NCBI RefSeq assembly: GCF_002261225.1
Contig: NZ_NEVM01000002.1
Location: forward strand, 124,001 to 188,000
Direction of reading: 5' to 3'
From: Bordetella genomosp. 10
GTDB taxonomy: Bacteria > Pseudomonadota > Gammaproteobacteria > Burkholderiales > Burkholderiaceae_B
Length of the DNA: 64,000 nucleotides
Shown here: positions 9,953-18,788 of the stretch, piece after piece
Position numbering within the stretch: position 1 is the stretch's first letter
How the letters are laid out: every line of letters starts with the position of its first letter
Notes under the pieces: model-generated
The model's input: the letters and a program-made list of their open reading frames with translations, nothing else
Database searches by the model: none
What the model was told of the DNA's origin: nothing
Position numbers and translations under genes: made by a program

Positions 9953-11320
9953 TCAGGCCCCGACGTAGCGGGTGACGTCGTCCAGCGTGCGCTTGAAGCG
10001 CGTCACCATTTCGCGCACCTCGTCGGGCGTGATGATCAGCGGCGGGCAGAAGGCCACGGTGTCCTGGATGCCGCGGACGATCAGGCCGTGTTCGTGGGCC
10101 TGCTCGTAGGCATAGCCGCCGGCCTTGCCCAGCGGGTCGAACGGCCGCTTGGTGGCCTTGTCCGCCACCAGCTCGACGCCGGCGATCAGGCCCTCGCCGC
10201 GCACTTCGCCGACCAGCGGATGGTCGGCCAGGGCGCGCAATTGCTCGTGCAGCAGCGCGCCGCATTCGGCGGCGTTCTCGATCAGCCCGCGCTCGTCGAT
10301 GATCTTGAGGTTCTCCAGCGCCACGGCCGTGGCGACCGGATGGCCGCTGGCCGTGTAGCCGTGGCCCAGTGTCCCCACCTTGCCGCTGTTCTCGGCGATG
10401 ACTTCGTTGATCTGGGGCGACAGCAGCACGGCGGCCAGCGGCTGGTAGGACGAGGTGATCTGCTTGGAGAACACCATGATGTCCGGCTCGATGCCGTACA
10501 CGTCGCTGCCGAAGCGCTTGCCCAGGCGGCCGAAGCCGGTGATGACCTCGTCGGCGATCACCAGGATGTCGTGCTTGCGGCACACGGCCTGGATTTTCTG
10601 CCAATAGGTGCGCGGCGGGGCGATGACGCCGCCGGCGCCCATCAGCGGCTCGCCGATGAAGGCGGCCACGGTGTCCGCGCCTTCCTGCAGTATCAGCGCT
10701 TCCAGTTCGTTGGCCAGGCGGGTGGCGAAATCCTCTTCCGACTCGCCGGGCTTGGCATAGCGGTAGTGGTGCGGACACGCGGTGTGCTTGATCTGCGGCA
10801 GGGGCAGGTCGAAGTCGCGGTGGTTGCCGGCCAGGCCGGTGAGGCTGGCCGAGGCCACCGTCACGCCGTGGTAGGCGCGCTGGCGGGCGATGATCTTCTT
10901 CTTCAGCGGACGGCCCAGGGCGTTGTTGTAGTACCAGACGAACTTGACGACGGTGTCGTTGGCTTCCGAACCGGAGTTCGTGAAGAAGGCCGTCGCCATG
11001 CGGCCTTCCGTGTAGTCGACCAGGCGCTGGGCCAGCTCGATGGCGGGCAGGTGGGACTTGTGCGTGAAGGTGTGGTAGTACGGCAGCTTGCTCATCTGCC
11101 GCGTGGCGGCCTCGACCAGGCGCTGTTCGCCGAAGCCCACGGCCACGCTCCACAGGCCGGCCATGCCTTCGATGTATTGCTTGCCCTGGTCGTCGTAGAC
11201 GTAGATGCCCTGGCCGCGCTCGATGACGCGCGGGCCGGTGCTGCGGTGCTTGATGGCATTGGTGTAGGGATGGAGATGGCTGCGGACGTCGATGCCGTGG
11301 CTGTCTTGGAGGGAGGACAT
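9953..11320 (-). CDS. Class III PLP-dependent aminotransferase (omega-amine/amino acid:pyruvate type)
   Basis: A 455-residue fold-type I aminotransferase of class III. Such enzymes move an amino group from an omega-amino acid or amine (beta-alanine, GABA, putrescine and similar) to pyruvate or 2-oxoglutarate. Visible features are GIYVYDDQGKQYIEGMAGLW near residues 38-57, TNSGSEANDTVVK near 115-127 (phosphate-binding loop), VIADEVITGFGRLGKRFG near 255-272 with the cofactor-binding Asp, and VFSKQITSSYQPL near 283-295 with the Schiff-base Lys. The substrate cannot be read from sequence. It lies downstream, on the same strand, of an EamA exporter, a deacetylase-fold hydrolase and an ABC binding protein, consistent with amine catabolism. 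Confidence 0.9.
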   Translation of the reverse strand: MSSLQDSHGIDVRSHLHPYTNAIKHRSTGPRVIERGQGIYVYDDQGKQYIEGMAGLWSVAVGFGEQRLVEAATRQMSKLPYYHTFTHKSHLPAIELAQRLVDYTEGRMATAFFTNSGSEANDTVVKFVWYYNNALGRPLKKKIIARQRAYHGVTVASASLTGLAGNHRDFDLPLPQIKHTACPHHYRYAKPGESEEDFATRLANELEALILQEGADTVAAFIGEPLMGAGGVIAPPRTYWQKIQAVCRKHDILVIADEVITGFGRLGKRFGSDVYGIEPDIMVFSKQITSSYQPLAAVLLSPQINEVIAENSGKVGTLGHGYTASGHPVATAVALENLKIIDERGLIENAAECGALLHEQLRALADHPLVGEVRGEGLIAGVELVADKATKRPFDPLGKAGGYAYEQAHEHGLIVRGIQDTVAFCPPLIITPDEVREMVTRFKRTLDDVTRYVGA

Positions 11321-11451
11321 TAGCGTGTTTCCTGCTGTGGGGCCGCGGTGTACAGGCGGATAGTGCGTTGGGGGAATGCGCGGCCGATAGGTGGATGATA
11401 TATGGGAGCGGCGCGGCCGTCAGCGGGCGGCGGGTTGCGGTCCCTTGGCCC

Positions 11452-12387
11452 CTACGCGCGGCGGTTCAACGCCAGGAACAATCCCGCGCCGCAGATCAGC
11501 ACGATGCCCGCGGCCGCCTCCAGGTCGGGCGGCCGATTGAACAGGAAGGTGCTGTAGGCAACCGCCATGGGAACCTGCAGGTAGTTCAGCGGCGCCAGCG
11601 TGGACGCCGCCACCCGCTGGAAGGCGACGATCAGCAGGACCTGCGCGATGCCGCTGCACAGGCCCAGCGCCAGCAGGGCCAGCAGCTCGCCGGCGCCCGG
11701 CGTGGCCGCGAGCGGAAAGAAGGGCGCCGGCAGCGCCGCGCCCACCCAGCAGATCGCCGTGGTCGAGGCGAACTGCACGTAGCCCGGCGTCTGCCCGGCC
11801 AGGCGCCGCGTGGCCAACTGGAACAGGGCATAGCAGATCGCCGCCGCGGCCATCAGCGCCGTGCCTATCCAGGGCAGGTCGCCGCCCGGGCGCACGACCA
11901 GCAGCATGCCGCCGAAGCCCACCGCCACCGCCAGCCATTGCAGGGCGCGCACGCGCTCGCGCAGCAGCCAGGGCGAGAGCGCCACCATGATCAGCGGCGC
12001 GGTGAAGTAGATCGCGGTGGCTTCGGACAAAGGCATCCAGATCAGCGCGGTCATGTAGCAGGTGGCCACCGCGCACAGCAGCAGTCCGCGCACCACCAGC
12101 AGGCCGGTGGGACGCGGGCCGGCCGCGCCCGCCCGCGCCGGGACAGGGGCGCCGGCCTGCGCGCCGCGCGCGCGGCCGCGCCAGGCGCGCAGCAGCCAGA
12201 GCGCGCCCACCAGCGCGACCGCCGTGTAGCGCATCAGGTTGAGAAAGGTGGGCGGATAACGCGAGATCATGTACTTCGAGCCCGCGTCGAAGGTGGCGAA
12301 GGCCACCAGCGCGGCCACGAAGATCAGGCAACCGGCGCGCTGGGAAGCGGCCGCCGGCGTCGGCGCGGCGTGGGCGGTGGTGTTCAT
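11452..12387 (-). CDS. EamA/DMT-family inner-membrane transporter
   Basis: A 311-residue drug/metabolite superfamily protein with about ten predicted hydrophobic helices arranged as two EamA repeats. The first repeat ends near LSEATAIYFTAPLIMVALSPWLLRE; the second carries the typical PLNYLQVPMAVAYSTFLF segment. EamA proteins usually export amino acids or other small metabolites. The gene starts one base after the stop of the upstream deacetylase-like gene (12389), so the two are surely cotranscribed. Substrate unknown. Confidence 0.87.
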   Translation of the reverse strand: MNTTAHAAPTPAAASQRAGCLIFVAALVAFATFDAGSKYMISRYPPTFLNLMRYTAVALVGALWLLRAWRGRARGAQAGAPVPARAGAAGPRPTGLLVVRGLLLCAVATCYMTALIWMPLSEATAIYFTAPLIMVALSPWLLRERVRALQWLAVAVGFGGMLLVVRPGGDLPWIGTALMAAAAICYALFQLATRRLAGQTPGYVQFASTTAICWVGAALPAPFFPLAATPGAGELLALLALGLCSGIAQVLLIVAFQRVAASTLAPLNYLQVPMAVAYSTFLFNRPPDLEAAAGIVLICGAGLFLALNRRA

Positions 12388-12388
12388 C

Positions 12389-13447
12389 CTACGGCGCCAG
12401 GCCTTGCAGGAAGGCGTCCAGGGCCGGGCCGATGGCTTCCACCATGTAGCCGCCTTCCTGCACCACCACGGTGGGCAGGCCCAGGCCGGCGATGCGCTCG
12501 CCCAGTTGGCGGTAGGCGTCGATATCCACCTTGAGCACGCTGATGGGATCGTCCTTGTAGGTGTCGAAGCCCAGCGGCAGCACCAGGGCCTGGGGCCGGT
12601 AGTCGCGCAGGGCGGTCAGGGCCTCGTCCAGCGCGGCGAGGAAGGCCGCGCCGTCCGCGCCGTGCGGCAGCGGGTAGTTCAGGTTGTAGCCGTGGCCGCT
12701 GCCGTAGCCGCGCTCGTGCGCGTAGCCGGTGTAGAAGGGGTAGTACTGCGCGGGGTCGGCATGCAGCGACAGCGTCATGACGTCGGCGCGGCGGTAGAAG
12801 ATGTGCTGCGTGCCGTCGCCGTGGTGCGCGTCCACGTCCAGCACGGCCACCTTGTCGTAGCTCAGCCGCAGGCGCTGCGCCGCCGCGGCGCTGCTGTTCA
12901 AGTAGCAGAAGCCGCCGGCCCGGTCGGCGTGCGCGTGATGGCCCGACGGGCGGCACAGCGCGTAGGCGCTGCCCTGCGTGGCCCGCGCGTGGTCGGCGGC
13001 GGCCACGGCGCTATGCGTGGAGCGCAGCGCCGAACGCCAGGTATGGGGGCCGATGGGGCAGGACAGGTCGCTCAGGTAATAGCCGGTCTGCGCCACGATG
13101 GAGGGCGAGGGGCAGGGGCCGCGCGCGTCGTCCTCGACCCGGCCGTTGTAATAGGGCGAGAGATTGGGCAGCACTTCGATGCCGGGTTCGATGGCGCCCG
13201 GTTTCTTCAAGGCCTGCCACCCGTCCCAGGCGTTTTCCAGGTAGTCGAGGTAGGCGTCGGCGTGCACGCCCGCCAGCGGGGCGCGGCCGAAATCCGGCGG
13301 CTCGTCGATGGGAATGCCGCGCGCCCGCAGTTGCGCCAGCAGCGCTTCGGCGCGCGCCGGCAGGTCGGTGGGCTTGCTGATGCGGCCCAGCCGCATGAAC
13401 TGCTGCGGGTCGTGCAGGATCTGGTCCGCGGAAAAGAAAGCCTTCAT
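12389..13447 (-). CDS. Histone deacetylase-fold amidohydrolase (acetylpolyamine amidohydrolase/HDAC family)
   Basis: A 352-residue arginase/deacetylase-fold protein. Bacterial members remove acyl groups from polyamines or other N-acetyl amines using a zinc ion. The zinc and charge-relay motifs are seen: PSGHHAHADRAGGFCYLN (about 155-170, His-His pair), VAVLDVDAHHGDGTQ (about 190-205, Asp-x-His ligands) and LPLGFDTYKDDP (about 280-292, third Asp region). The start ATG at 13447 overlaps the stop of the cupin gene in an ATGA junction; the frame runs further upstream but into antisense of the cupin gene. The natural substrate is not determinable; bacterial origin makes histones irrelevant. Confidence 0.9.
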   Translation of the reverse strand: MKAFFSADQILHDPQQFMRLGRISKPTDLPARAEALLAQLRARGIPIDEPPDFGRAPLAGVHADAYLDYLENAWDGWQALKKPGAIEPGIEVLPNLSPYYNGRVEDDARGPCPSPSIVAQTGYYLSDLSCPIGPHTWRSALRSTHSAVAAADHARATQGSAYALCRPSGHHAHADRAGGFCYLNSSAAAAQRLRLSYDKVAVLDVDAHHGDGTQHIFYRRADVMTLSLHADPAQYYPFYTGYAHERGYGSGHGYNLNYPLPHGADGAAFLAALDEALTALRDYRPQALVLPLGFDTYKDDPISVLKVDIDAYRQLGERIAGLGLPTVVVQEGGYMVEAIGPALDAFLQGLAP

Positions 13448-13779
13448 GGCTGCCCCTTCGATGGCGCGGGCGCGCAACAGCCGTCGCCGCCCGCGCCTTT
13501 CAGCTCGATCTCCACGAAGACGAATTCCGCCTCGCCCGGATTGATCACGTTGTGCTCCACGCCGACCGGCCGGTAATAGGACTTGCCCGTGGTCAGGGGG
13601 CTGCGGACCTCGCCCTGCGGCGTTTCAAGCAGCAGCTCGCCGGTGGTCTGCGGCACCACCACGTAGTGCATGCCATGGCGATGCCAGCCGGTTTCGCCAC
13701 CGGGCGGAAAGCGCCATTCGGTGACCTTGACGAGTTCGTTGTCGATCTGGACGGTGGGAACGGCGGCGGGGCGTTGCAT
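13444..13779 (-). CDS. Small cupin-domain protein
   Basis: A 111-residue single-domain cupin. The metal-binding motif GWHRHGMHYVVVPQTTGELL shows the two His ligands of cupin motif 1; motif 2 is GVEHNVINPGEAEFVFVEIE with its His. Such small cupins bind a metal and a small ligand and may be isomerases, dioxygenases or sensors, so the function is not fixed. The ATGA overlap with the downstream amidohydrolase and a 120-base gap after the ABC binding-protein gene place it in the same operon. Confidence 0.85.
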   Translation of the reverse strand: MQRPAAVPTVQIDNELVKVTEWRFPPGGETGWHRHGMHYVVVPQTTGELLLETPQGEVRSPLTTGKSYYRPVGVEHNVINPGEAEFVFVEIELKGAGGDGCCAPAPSKGQP

Positions 13780-13899
13780 CGTATGTCTCCTGGAGACCGA
13801 AGGGGAATGCTCGGGGCGCGATAACGGCGGCGCGGCGGCGGGACCGGCGCCGCGCCAGGCCCCGCCGCGGCGCGCCGGCCGCCGCGGGGCCCGCGCGCG

Positions 13900-15471
13900 T
13901 CACTTGTCGATATAGACGTCGTCGAAGCTCTCGTTCAGCCCGATGGCCGTCTTCACCAGGTTATGCACCTTGGCGCGATACAGCGTGGGATATTCGAGAT
14001 CGAGCAGGTAGCCGTTGGCGACGTCGCTGACCAGGCCCGACTGGATCTTCGAATAGAGCGCCTGGCGCTTGGCCTTGTCCACTTCGGACGCGGCCTCGTT
14101 CCACAGCTTGTCGAGATCGGGGTTGTTATAGCCCTGCACGTTGGCGAAGGGCGTGCCCTTGACGATGTTCGATCCGACGTACAGGCGTTGCACGCCCAGC
14201 GCCGGGTCGCCGTACTGGTAGGTGAAGTTCAACGTGATGTCGAAGTCCCAGTTGCCGGTGCGGCTGGCCCAGCCGCCGGCATCGGTGGCTTCGGTGTCTA
14301 CCTTGAAGCCCAGTTGCTCCAGCGCCTGCTTCACGTATTCGCCCAGGCGGTCCCAGGTCGCGCCGTAGGGAAAGGCCAGTTGGCGGATGGTGTAGTCGCC
14401 CGGCTTGATGCCCGATTCCTTGATCAGCTCGCGCGCCTTCTTCATGTTGAAGTCCAGCGCCGGCGTGTTCTTGTCGTAGAACATTTCGGTGGAGACCAGC
14501 GGACCGGTCGACGGCTTGCCAAGGCCGAAGAAGATGTTGTCGACGATGAGCTTGCGGTTGAGCGCGGCCATCACGGCCTGACGCACCTTGACGTTGTCGA
14601 AGGGCGGCTTGCGCATGTTCATCAGCAGGTAGGCCTGCGGCGAGAACATCTCCCAGCCGGCGGTGGTGTACTTCACGTTGGGCAGGCCGCGCAGGCGCTT
14701 GACGTCGACGTTGTCGACGTCGCCGCCGCGCAGCACGTCGACCGAGCCGCGCTCGAACGCCACGGCGCGCGAGGCGGAGTCGGGAATGACGTTGAAGATC
14801 AGCTCGTCCAGGTAGGGCTTGCCCGCTTTCCAGTAATTGGGATTGCGCACCAGCTTGATGTATTCGCCGCGTTTCCATTCCTTGAAGATGAAGGGACCCG
14901 TGCCGACCGGCTTCTGGTTCGCCGGGTTGTTCATGTAGTCGGTGCCGGCGTAGATGTGCTTGGGCATGATGGGCGCGAAGCCCGGCTCGAAGGCCAGCAG
15001 GAAGGCAGGGAAGGGCGATTTCAGCTTGACCACCACCGTCAGGTCGTCGGTCTTGCCGACCGACGCGACGAACTGGTTCAGCAGCACGCGGGCGCGGGCG
15101 TGCGTCTTCGGCAGCATGTCGGCCAGTGAGAACACCACGTCGTCCGCGGTGAAGGGCTGGCCGTCCTGCCATTTCACGCCCTCCTGCAGATGGAAGGTGT
15201 AGGTCAGCCCGTCGGCGGAGACCTCATAGGACTTGGCCAGGCTGGGCTGCGGCTTGAGGTCGGCCGAGTAGGTGAACAGGCTTTCGAAGATCTTGCCGGC
15301 CACGAACTGGGTCGGGGCCTGCTGGTTGATGGCGGTTACGATGACCGGCGGCTCGGGCTGCACGATCATGTTCAGCGTGCCGCCGCGCGTTTGCGCCTGC
15401 GCGCCGAAAGGCAGCGCGGCCGCGGCGGCCAGCGACGCCAGGACGAGTTTGAAGCGTTGGTCGAGTTTCAC
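13900..15471 (-). CDS. Periplasmic substrate-binding protein, family 5 (peptide/opine/nickel-type ABC transporter)
   Basis: A 523-residue SBP_bac_5 protein with a clean signal peptide (Lys-rich start, hydrophobic core, GAQAQT cleavage region near residue 26). The family body is recognisable at PSLAKSYEVSADGLTYTFHL (about 77-97) and WQDGQPFTADDVVFSL (about 101-117). Family 5 proteins deliver peptides, opines, amines or metals to Dpp/Opp-type permeases. No permease or ATPase gene is nearby, so partners must be encoded elsewhere. It is the first gene of the minus-strand set and diverges from a MocR regulator, which makes control by that regulator likely. Confidence 0.9.
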   Translation of the reverse strand: MKLDQRFKLVLASLAAAAALPFGAQAQTRGGTLNMIVQPEPPVIVTAINQQAPTQFVAGKIFESLFTYSADLKPQPSLAKSYEVSADGLTYTFHLQEGVKWQDGQPFTADDVVFSLADMLPKTHARARVLLNQFVASVGKTDDLTVVVKLKSPFPAFLLAFEPGFAPIMPKHIYAGTDYMNNPANQKPVGTGPFIFKEWKRGEYIKLVRNPNYWKAGKPYLDELIFNVIPDSASRAVAFERGSVDVLRGGDVDNVDVKRLRGLPNVKYTTAGWEMFSPQAYLLMNMRKPPFDNVKVRQAVMAALNRKLIVDNIFFGLGKPSTGPLVSTEMFYDKNTPALDFNMKKARELIKESGIKPGDYTIRQLAFPYGATWDRLGEYVKQALEQLGFKVDTEATDAGGWASRTGNWDFDITLNFTYQYGDPALGVQRLYVGSNIVKGTPFANVQGYNNPDLDKLWNEAASEVDKAKRQALYSKIQSGLVSDVANGYLLDLEYPTLYRAKVHNLVKTAIGLNESFDDVYIDK

Positions 15472-15819
15472 AACAGGCCTCCGTAGCGGGAAGTGGATGC
15501 GTCGCCCGGCGGCCTTCGTGGGGACGCCGGCGGTGGGAGAAAACGGAAGACAGCTTCAGGCCCCGATAGGGGTTTGATGCGAAGGCGGCGCCGCCGCGCG
15601 ACGGCGGGCGCGGAGGGCCGCGGCGCCGGCGGGAAGGCGGGATGGCAAAGGCGTGAAGTCCGACGGCAAGATATTCCCCTTGAGACGGGCCGCTGCGGGC
15701 CCGGTAGCGTGTTTTTTCTTGTGGACGGTACTTGAAGTGCTGCGTGTACTGCTGAGCGCAGCGTATCGAATATTTGGTACTCTCAGTAGAGCCAAAATTC
15801 TCCGCATGGAGGGTGCCAC
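15472..15819. promoter_or_regulatory. Divergent intergenic region with three GTACT repeats (possible MocR operator)
   Basis: No gene is seen in this 348-base gap between the ABC binding-protein gene (minus) and the MocR-type regulator gene (plus). The 100 bases before the regulator are richer in A+T and hold GTACT three times, at 15728-15732, 15746-15750 and 15777-15781, the last within TTTGGTACTCTCAG. MocR/GabR regulators bind direct repeats near divergent promoters, so these are candidate sites. The regulator has an AGGG-rich ribosome site (15808-15813) seven bases before its TTG start. Confidence 0.35.
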
Positions 15820-17331
15820 TTGCGCGACGTCAGCCTGTCCGAAGTCTTGCTGCAACGCCTGGATAGAGGGGAGAAGGAACCGCTATCGCGGCAGATATAT
15901 ACCGTTCTGCGCACGTTGATCCTCGACGGCGAGATCGCCGCCGGGGTCAAAATGCCCGCTACCCGCACCCTGGCGGACGACCTGGGGTTATCCCGCAACA
16001 CCGTCATGCACGCCTACGAGCAACTGCTGGCGGAGGGCTACGTGGTGTCCGCCTTCGGCAGCGGCACCTTCGTTTCCGACACCGCGCCGCGCACGCGCGG
16101 GGCAGGGCATTCGCCCGGCCATGCCGACGATCCCGCCTGGCACCAGGCCGCGTTGTCCAGCCGCGGCGCCCGGCTGGTGCGCCTGGCCTCGGCCTCGGAC
16201 AGCCAACTGGGCGCCTTCGTCCCGGGCGTGCCCGACGTCTCCCTGTTTCCGCACGCCATCTGGAACAAGCTGCTGGGCCGGCGCTGGCGGTCGCCGCCGC
16301 CGGATCTGCTCACCTACGCGCACGGCGCCGGCTACATGCCCCTGCGCCGGGTGCTGGCGGAGCACCTGCGCCTGTCGCGGGCGGTCCGCTGCGAACCCGA
16401 GCAGGTGGTGCTGACCACCGGCATCCACCAGTCCATCGGCCTGCTGGCGCGCCTGCTGGGCGACGCCGGGCAGGCGGCGTGGATGGAGAACCCGGGCTAC
16501 TGGGGCGCGCGCGCCATGCTGCAGGCCTGCGGCATCGAGACCGTGCCGGTGGACGTCGACGACGAGGGCATGGCGCCGGACGCCGCGCAACTGGCACGGC
16601 CGCCCCGCTTCATTTTCGTGACGCCCTCGCACCAGTATCCGCTGGGCCACATCATGAGCCTTTCCCGCCGGCGCGCCCTGCTCGACTATGCCCGCCAGCA
16701 CGGCGCCTGGATCGTCGAGGACGACTACGACAGCGAGTTCCGCTTCGGCGGCAAGCCGCTGGCCTCGCTGCAAGGCATGGACCAGCACGACCGCGTCCTT
16801 TACCTGGGGACGTTTTCCAAGACGCTCTACCCCGGCATACGCCTGGGCTACATGGTGCTGCCGCGGGCGCTGGCCGCGCCGTTCGGCATCGGCCTGTCCG
16901 AGTTGTACCGGGAAGGGCGCCTGATGGACCAGGCGGTGCTGGCGGACTTCATCGAGAAGGGCCACTACGCGACCCACCTGCGGCGGATGCGCCAGGTCTA
17001 TGCGCGCCGCCAGACCCTGCTGCGGGACGCCATCACGGCCCAATTCGGCCCCGGCTGGCCCATTTCCACGCACGAAGCGGGGCTGCACCTGGTCATGCAC
17101 CTGCCCGCGGGCACCGACGACCTGGGCATCGCCATCGCGGCGCGCACCCTGGGACTGGCGGTGCGGCCGCTGTCGCGCTACTACGAGGGGACGGCCGGCG
17201 CGCCGGGCCTGTTGCTGGGTTATGCCTGCGTGCCTGATAATCTCATCGGTCCGTCCTTCCAGCGCCTGGTGCAGGTGATCACGCCCGCCCTGGAGCACCG
17301 GCGGCGGGCCCCCATGACGCGCGGCGCCTGA
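15820..17331 (+). CDS. MocR/GabR-type transcriptional regulator (GntR HTH fused to aminotransferase-like domain)
   Basis: A 503-residue fusion of an N-terminal GntR winged helix (about residues 20-85: LSRQIYTVLRTLILDGEIAAG, MPATRTLADDLGLSRNTVMHAYEQL, split here by a short gap) and a class I aminotransferase-fold effector domain. The PLP-binding Lys is in YLGTFSKTLYPGIRLGYMV (about residues 328-346), and the Asp of the cofactor site in WIVEDDYDSEFRF. MocR proteins use PLP and an amino compound as signal; known members control GABA, taurine and PLP genes. The TTG at 15820 follows a good ribosome site. It is divergent from the amine/amino acid uptake set and 48 bases before a tartrate dehydrogenase gene, so either is a possible target. 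Confidence 0.93.
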   Translation: MRDVSLSEVLLQRLDRGEKEPLSRQIYTVLRTLILDGEIAAGVKMPATRTLADDLGLSRNTVMHAYEQLLAEGYVVSAFGSGTFVSDTAPRTRGAGHSPGHADDPAWHQAALSSRGARLVRLASASDSQLGAFVPGVPDVSLFPHAIWNKLLGRRWRSPPPDLLTYAHGAGYMPLRRVLAEHLRLSRAVRCEPEQVVLTTGIHQSIGLLARLLGDAGQAAWMENPGYWGARAMLQACGIETVPVDVDDEGMAPDAAQLARPPRFIFVTPSHQYPLGHIMSLSRRRALLDYARQHGAWIVEDDYDSEFRFGGKPLASLQGMDQHDRVLYLGTFSKTLYPGIRLGYMVLPRALAAPFGIGLSELYREGRLMDQAVLADFIEKGHYATHLRRMRQVYARRQTLLRDAITAQFGPGWPISTHEAGLHLVMHLPAGTDDLGIAIAARTLGLAVRPLSRYYEGTAGAPGLLLGYACVPDNLIGPSFQRLVQVITPALEHRRRAPMTRGA

Positions 17332-17379
17332 GACGGGCGCCAGCCGGATTCCGAATGCCGTATCCAAGGAGACAGCCCA

Positions 17380-18447
17380 GTGGCAAAGAAACACAAGATC
17401 GCAGTCATCGCCGGCGATGGCATAGGCAAGGAAGTCATGCCCGAGGGCCTGCGCGTGCTGGATGCGGCGGCGGCGCGCTTCGGCATCGATTTCCAGTGGG
17501 ACCATTTCGACTGGAGCTGCGATCACTACGAAAAGCACGGCAAGATGATGCCGGACGACTGGCGCGAGCAGATCGGCGGCCATGAAGCGATTTTCTTCGG
17601 CGCCATCGGCTGGCCGGACAAGGTGCCGGACCATGAGGCGCTGTGGGGCTCGCTCTTCCGCTTCCGCCGCGATTTCGACCAGTACATCAACCTGCGCCCC
17701 GTGCGGCTGATGCCCGGCGTGGTCTCGCCGCTGGCCAATCGCAAGCCCGGCGACATCGATTTCTTCATCGTCCGCGAGAATACCGAGGGCGAGTATTCCA
17801 ACAGCGGTGGCACGCTGTTCGCCGGCACCGAGCGCGAAGTCGTCATCCAGGAAAGCGTTTTCACCCGCATCGGCGCCGAACGCGTGCTGAAGTTCGCCTT
17901 CGAGCTGGCGCGCAAGCGCGGCAAGCACCTGACCGCCGCCACCAAGTCCAACGGCATTTCGATTTCGATGCCCTGGTGGGACGCCCGCGTGGCCGAAATG
18001 GCCCGGCACTACCCGGACGTGCGGTGGGACAAGTTCCACATCGATATCCTGTGCGCCCACTTCGTCCAGCATCCCGATCGCTTCGACGTGGTGGTGGCGT
18101 CGAACCTGTTCGGCGACATCCTGTCCGACCTCGGTCCCGCCTGCACGGGCACCATCGGCATCGCGCCTTCGGCCAACCTCAACCCGGAACGCAAGTTCCC
18201 GTCGCTGTTCGAGCCCGTGCATGGGTCGGCGCCGGACATCTACGGCAAGGGCATCGCCAATCCCATCGGGCAGATCTGGAGCGGCGCGCTGATGCTGGAC
18301 TTCCTGGGCTACCCGGAGGCCTCGCAGGCGGTGGTGCGCGCCATCGAGGCCGTCCTGGAGCACGGTCCCCGCACGCCGGACATGCAGGGCAGCGCCAAGA
18401 CCGCCGACGTCGGCAAGGCCGTCGCCGAGCGGCTGGCGCAGGCGTAG
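17380..18447 (+). CDS. Tartrate dehydrogenase / D-malate decarboxylating dehydrogenase
   Basis: A 355-residue member of the isocitrate/isopropylmalate dehydrogenase family in the TtuC/DmlA group, NAD-dependent enzymes oxidising L-tartrate or D-malate. Family marks are IAVIAGDGIGKEVMPEGLRVL (cut here: IAVIAGDGIGKEV at residues 7-19), the substrate-binding FIVRENTEGEYSNSGG (about 129-144) and NLFGDILSDLGPACTG (about 242-257). The TTU-specific segment WGSLFRFRRDFDQYINLRPV separates it from LeuB. Start is GTG 17380 with GGAGA nine bases upstream. The symbol is left blank because ttuC and dmlA cannot be told apart from sequence. Confidence 0.92.
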   Translation: MAKKHKIAVIAGDGIGKEVMPEGLRVLDAAAARFGIDFQWDHFDWSCDHYEKHGKMMPDDWREQIGGHEAIFFGAIGWPDKVPDHEALWGSLFRFRRDFDQYINLRPVRLMPGVVSPLANRKPGDIDFFIVRENTEGEYSNSGGTLFAGTEREVVIQESVFTRIGAERVLKFAFELARKRGKHLTAATKSNGISISMPWWDARVAEMARHYPDVRWDKFHIDILCAHFVQHPDRFDVVVASNLFGDILSDLGPACTGTIGIAPSANLNPERKFPSLFEPVHGSAPDIYGKGIANPIGQIWSGALMLDFLGYPEASQAVVRAIEAVLEHGPRTPDMQGSAKTADVGKAVAERLAQA

Positions 18448-18788
18448 GCGCAGGGAAGGGGACGCCGATAACGCAGGGCTGTTACAAACCCGGCGCCCCG
18501 CGCTGCCGCCCCGTTATTTGCAAGGGCGGCGGGGAGGGAGCGGAAGGAAGGATTTGATGTAACAGTCCTATGCCGATCCGTATGAACCAACATAAATTCA
18601 CGAAGATCGCAAGGCATTGGGAGCGAATCGGCGTTTTTAGCTGCGCCGTTTCATCGAATTTTCAATTTTGAATGCGGTTGTAAGGTTATAGTGTTGCGTG
18701 CAGTGCCGGACCCATGGGCGCGGGGGCGTCCAGTGATGCTGGCGGAGCTGCATTCCTTATCCGCACGACATGATCACTGAGTTCGAGT
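18448..18788. other. A+T-rich intergenic region with promoter-like sequence
   Basis: No gene is seen in these 341 bases. CTGTTACA (18479-18486) and its complement TGTAACAG (18558-18565) flank a GC-rich stretch and could fold as a long-range stem ending the dehydrogenase transcript. From about 18580 the sequence is clearly richer in A+T than its surroundings, with a possible -10 element TATAGT at 18687-18692, consistent with a promoter for the following gene. Confidence 0.4.
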
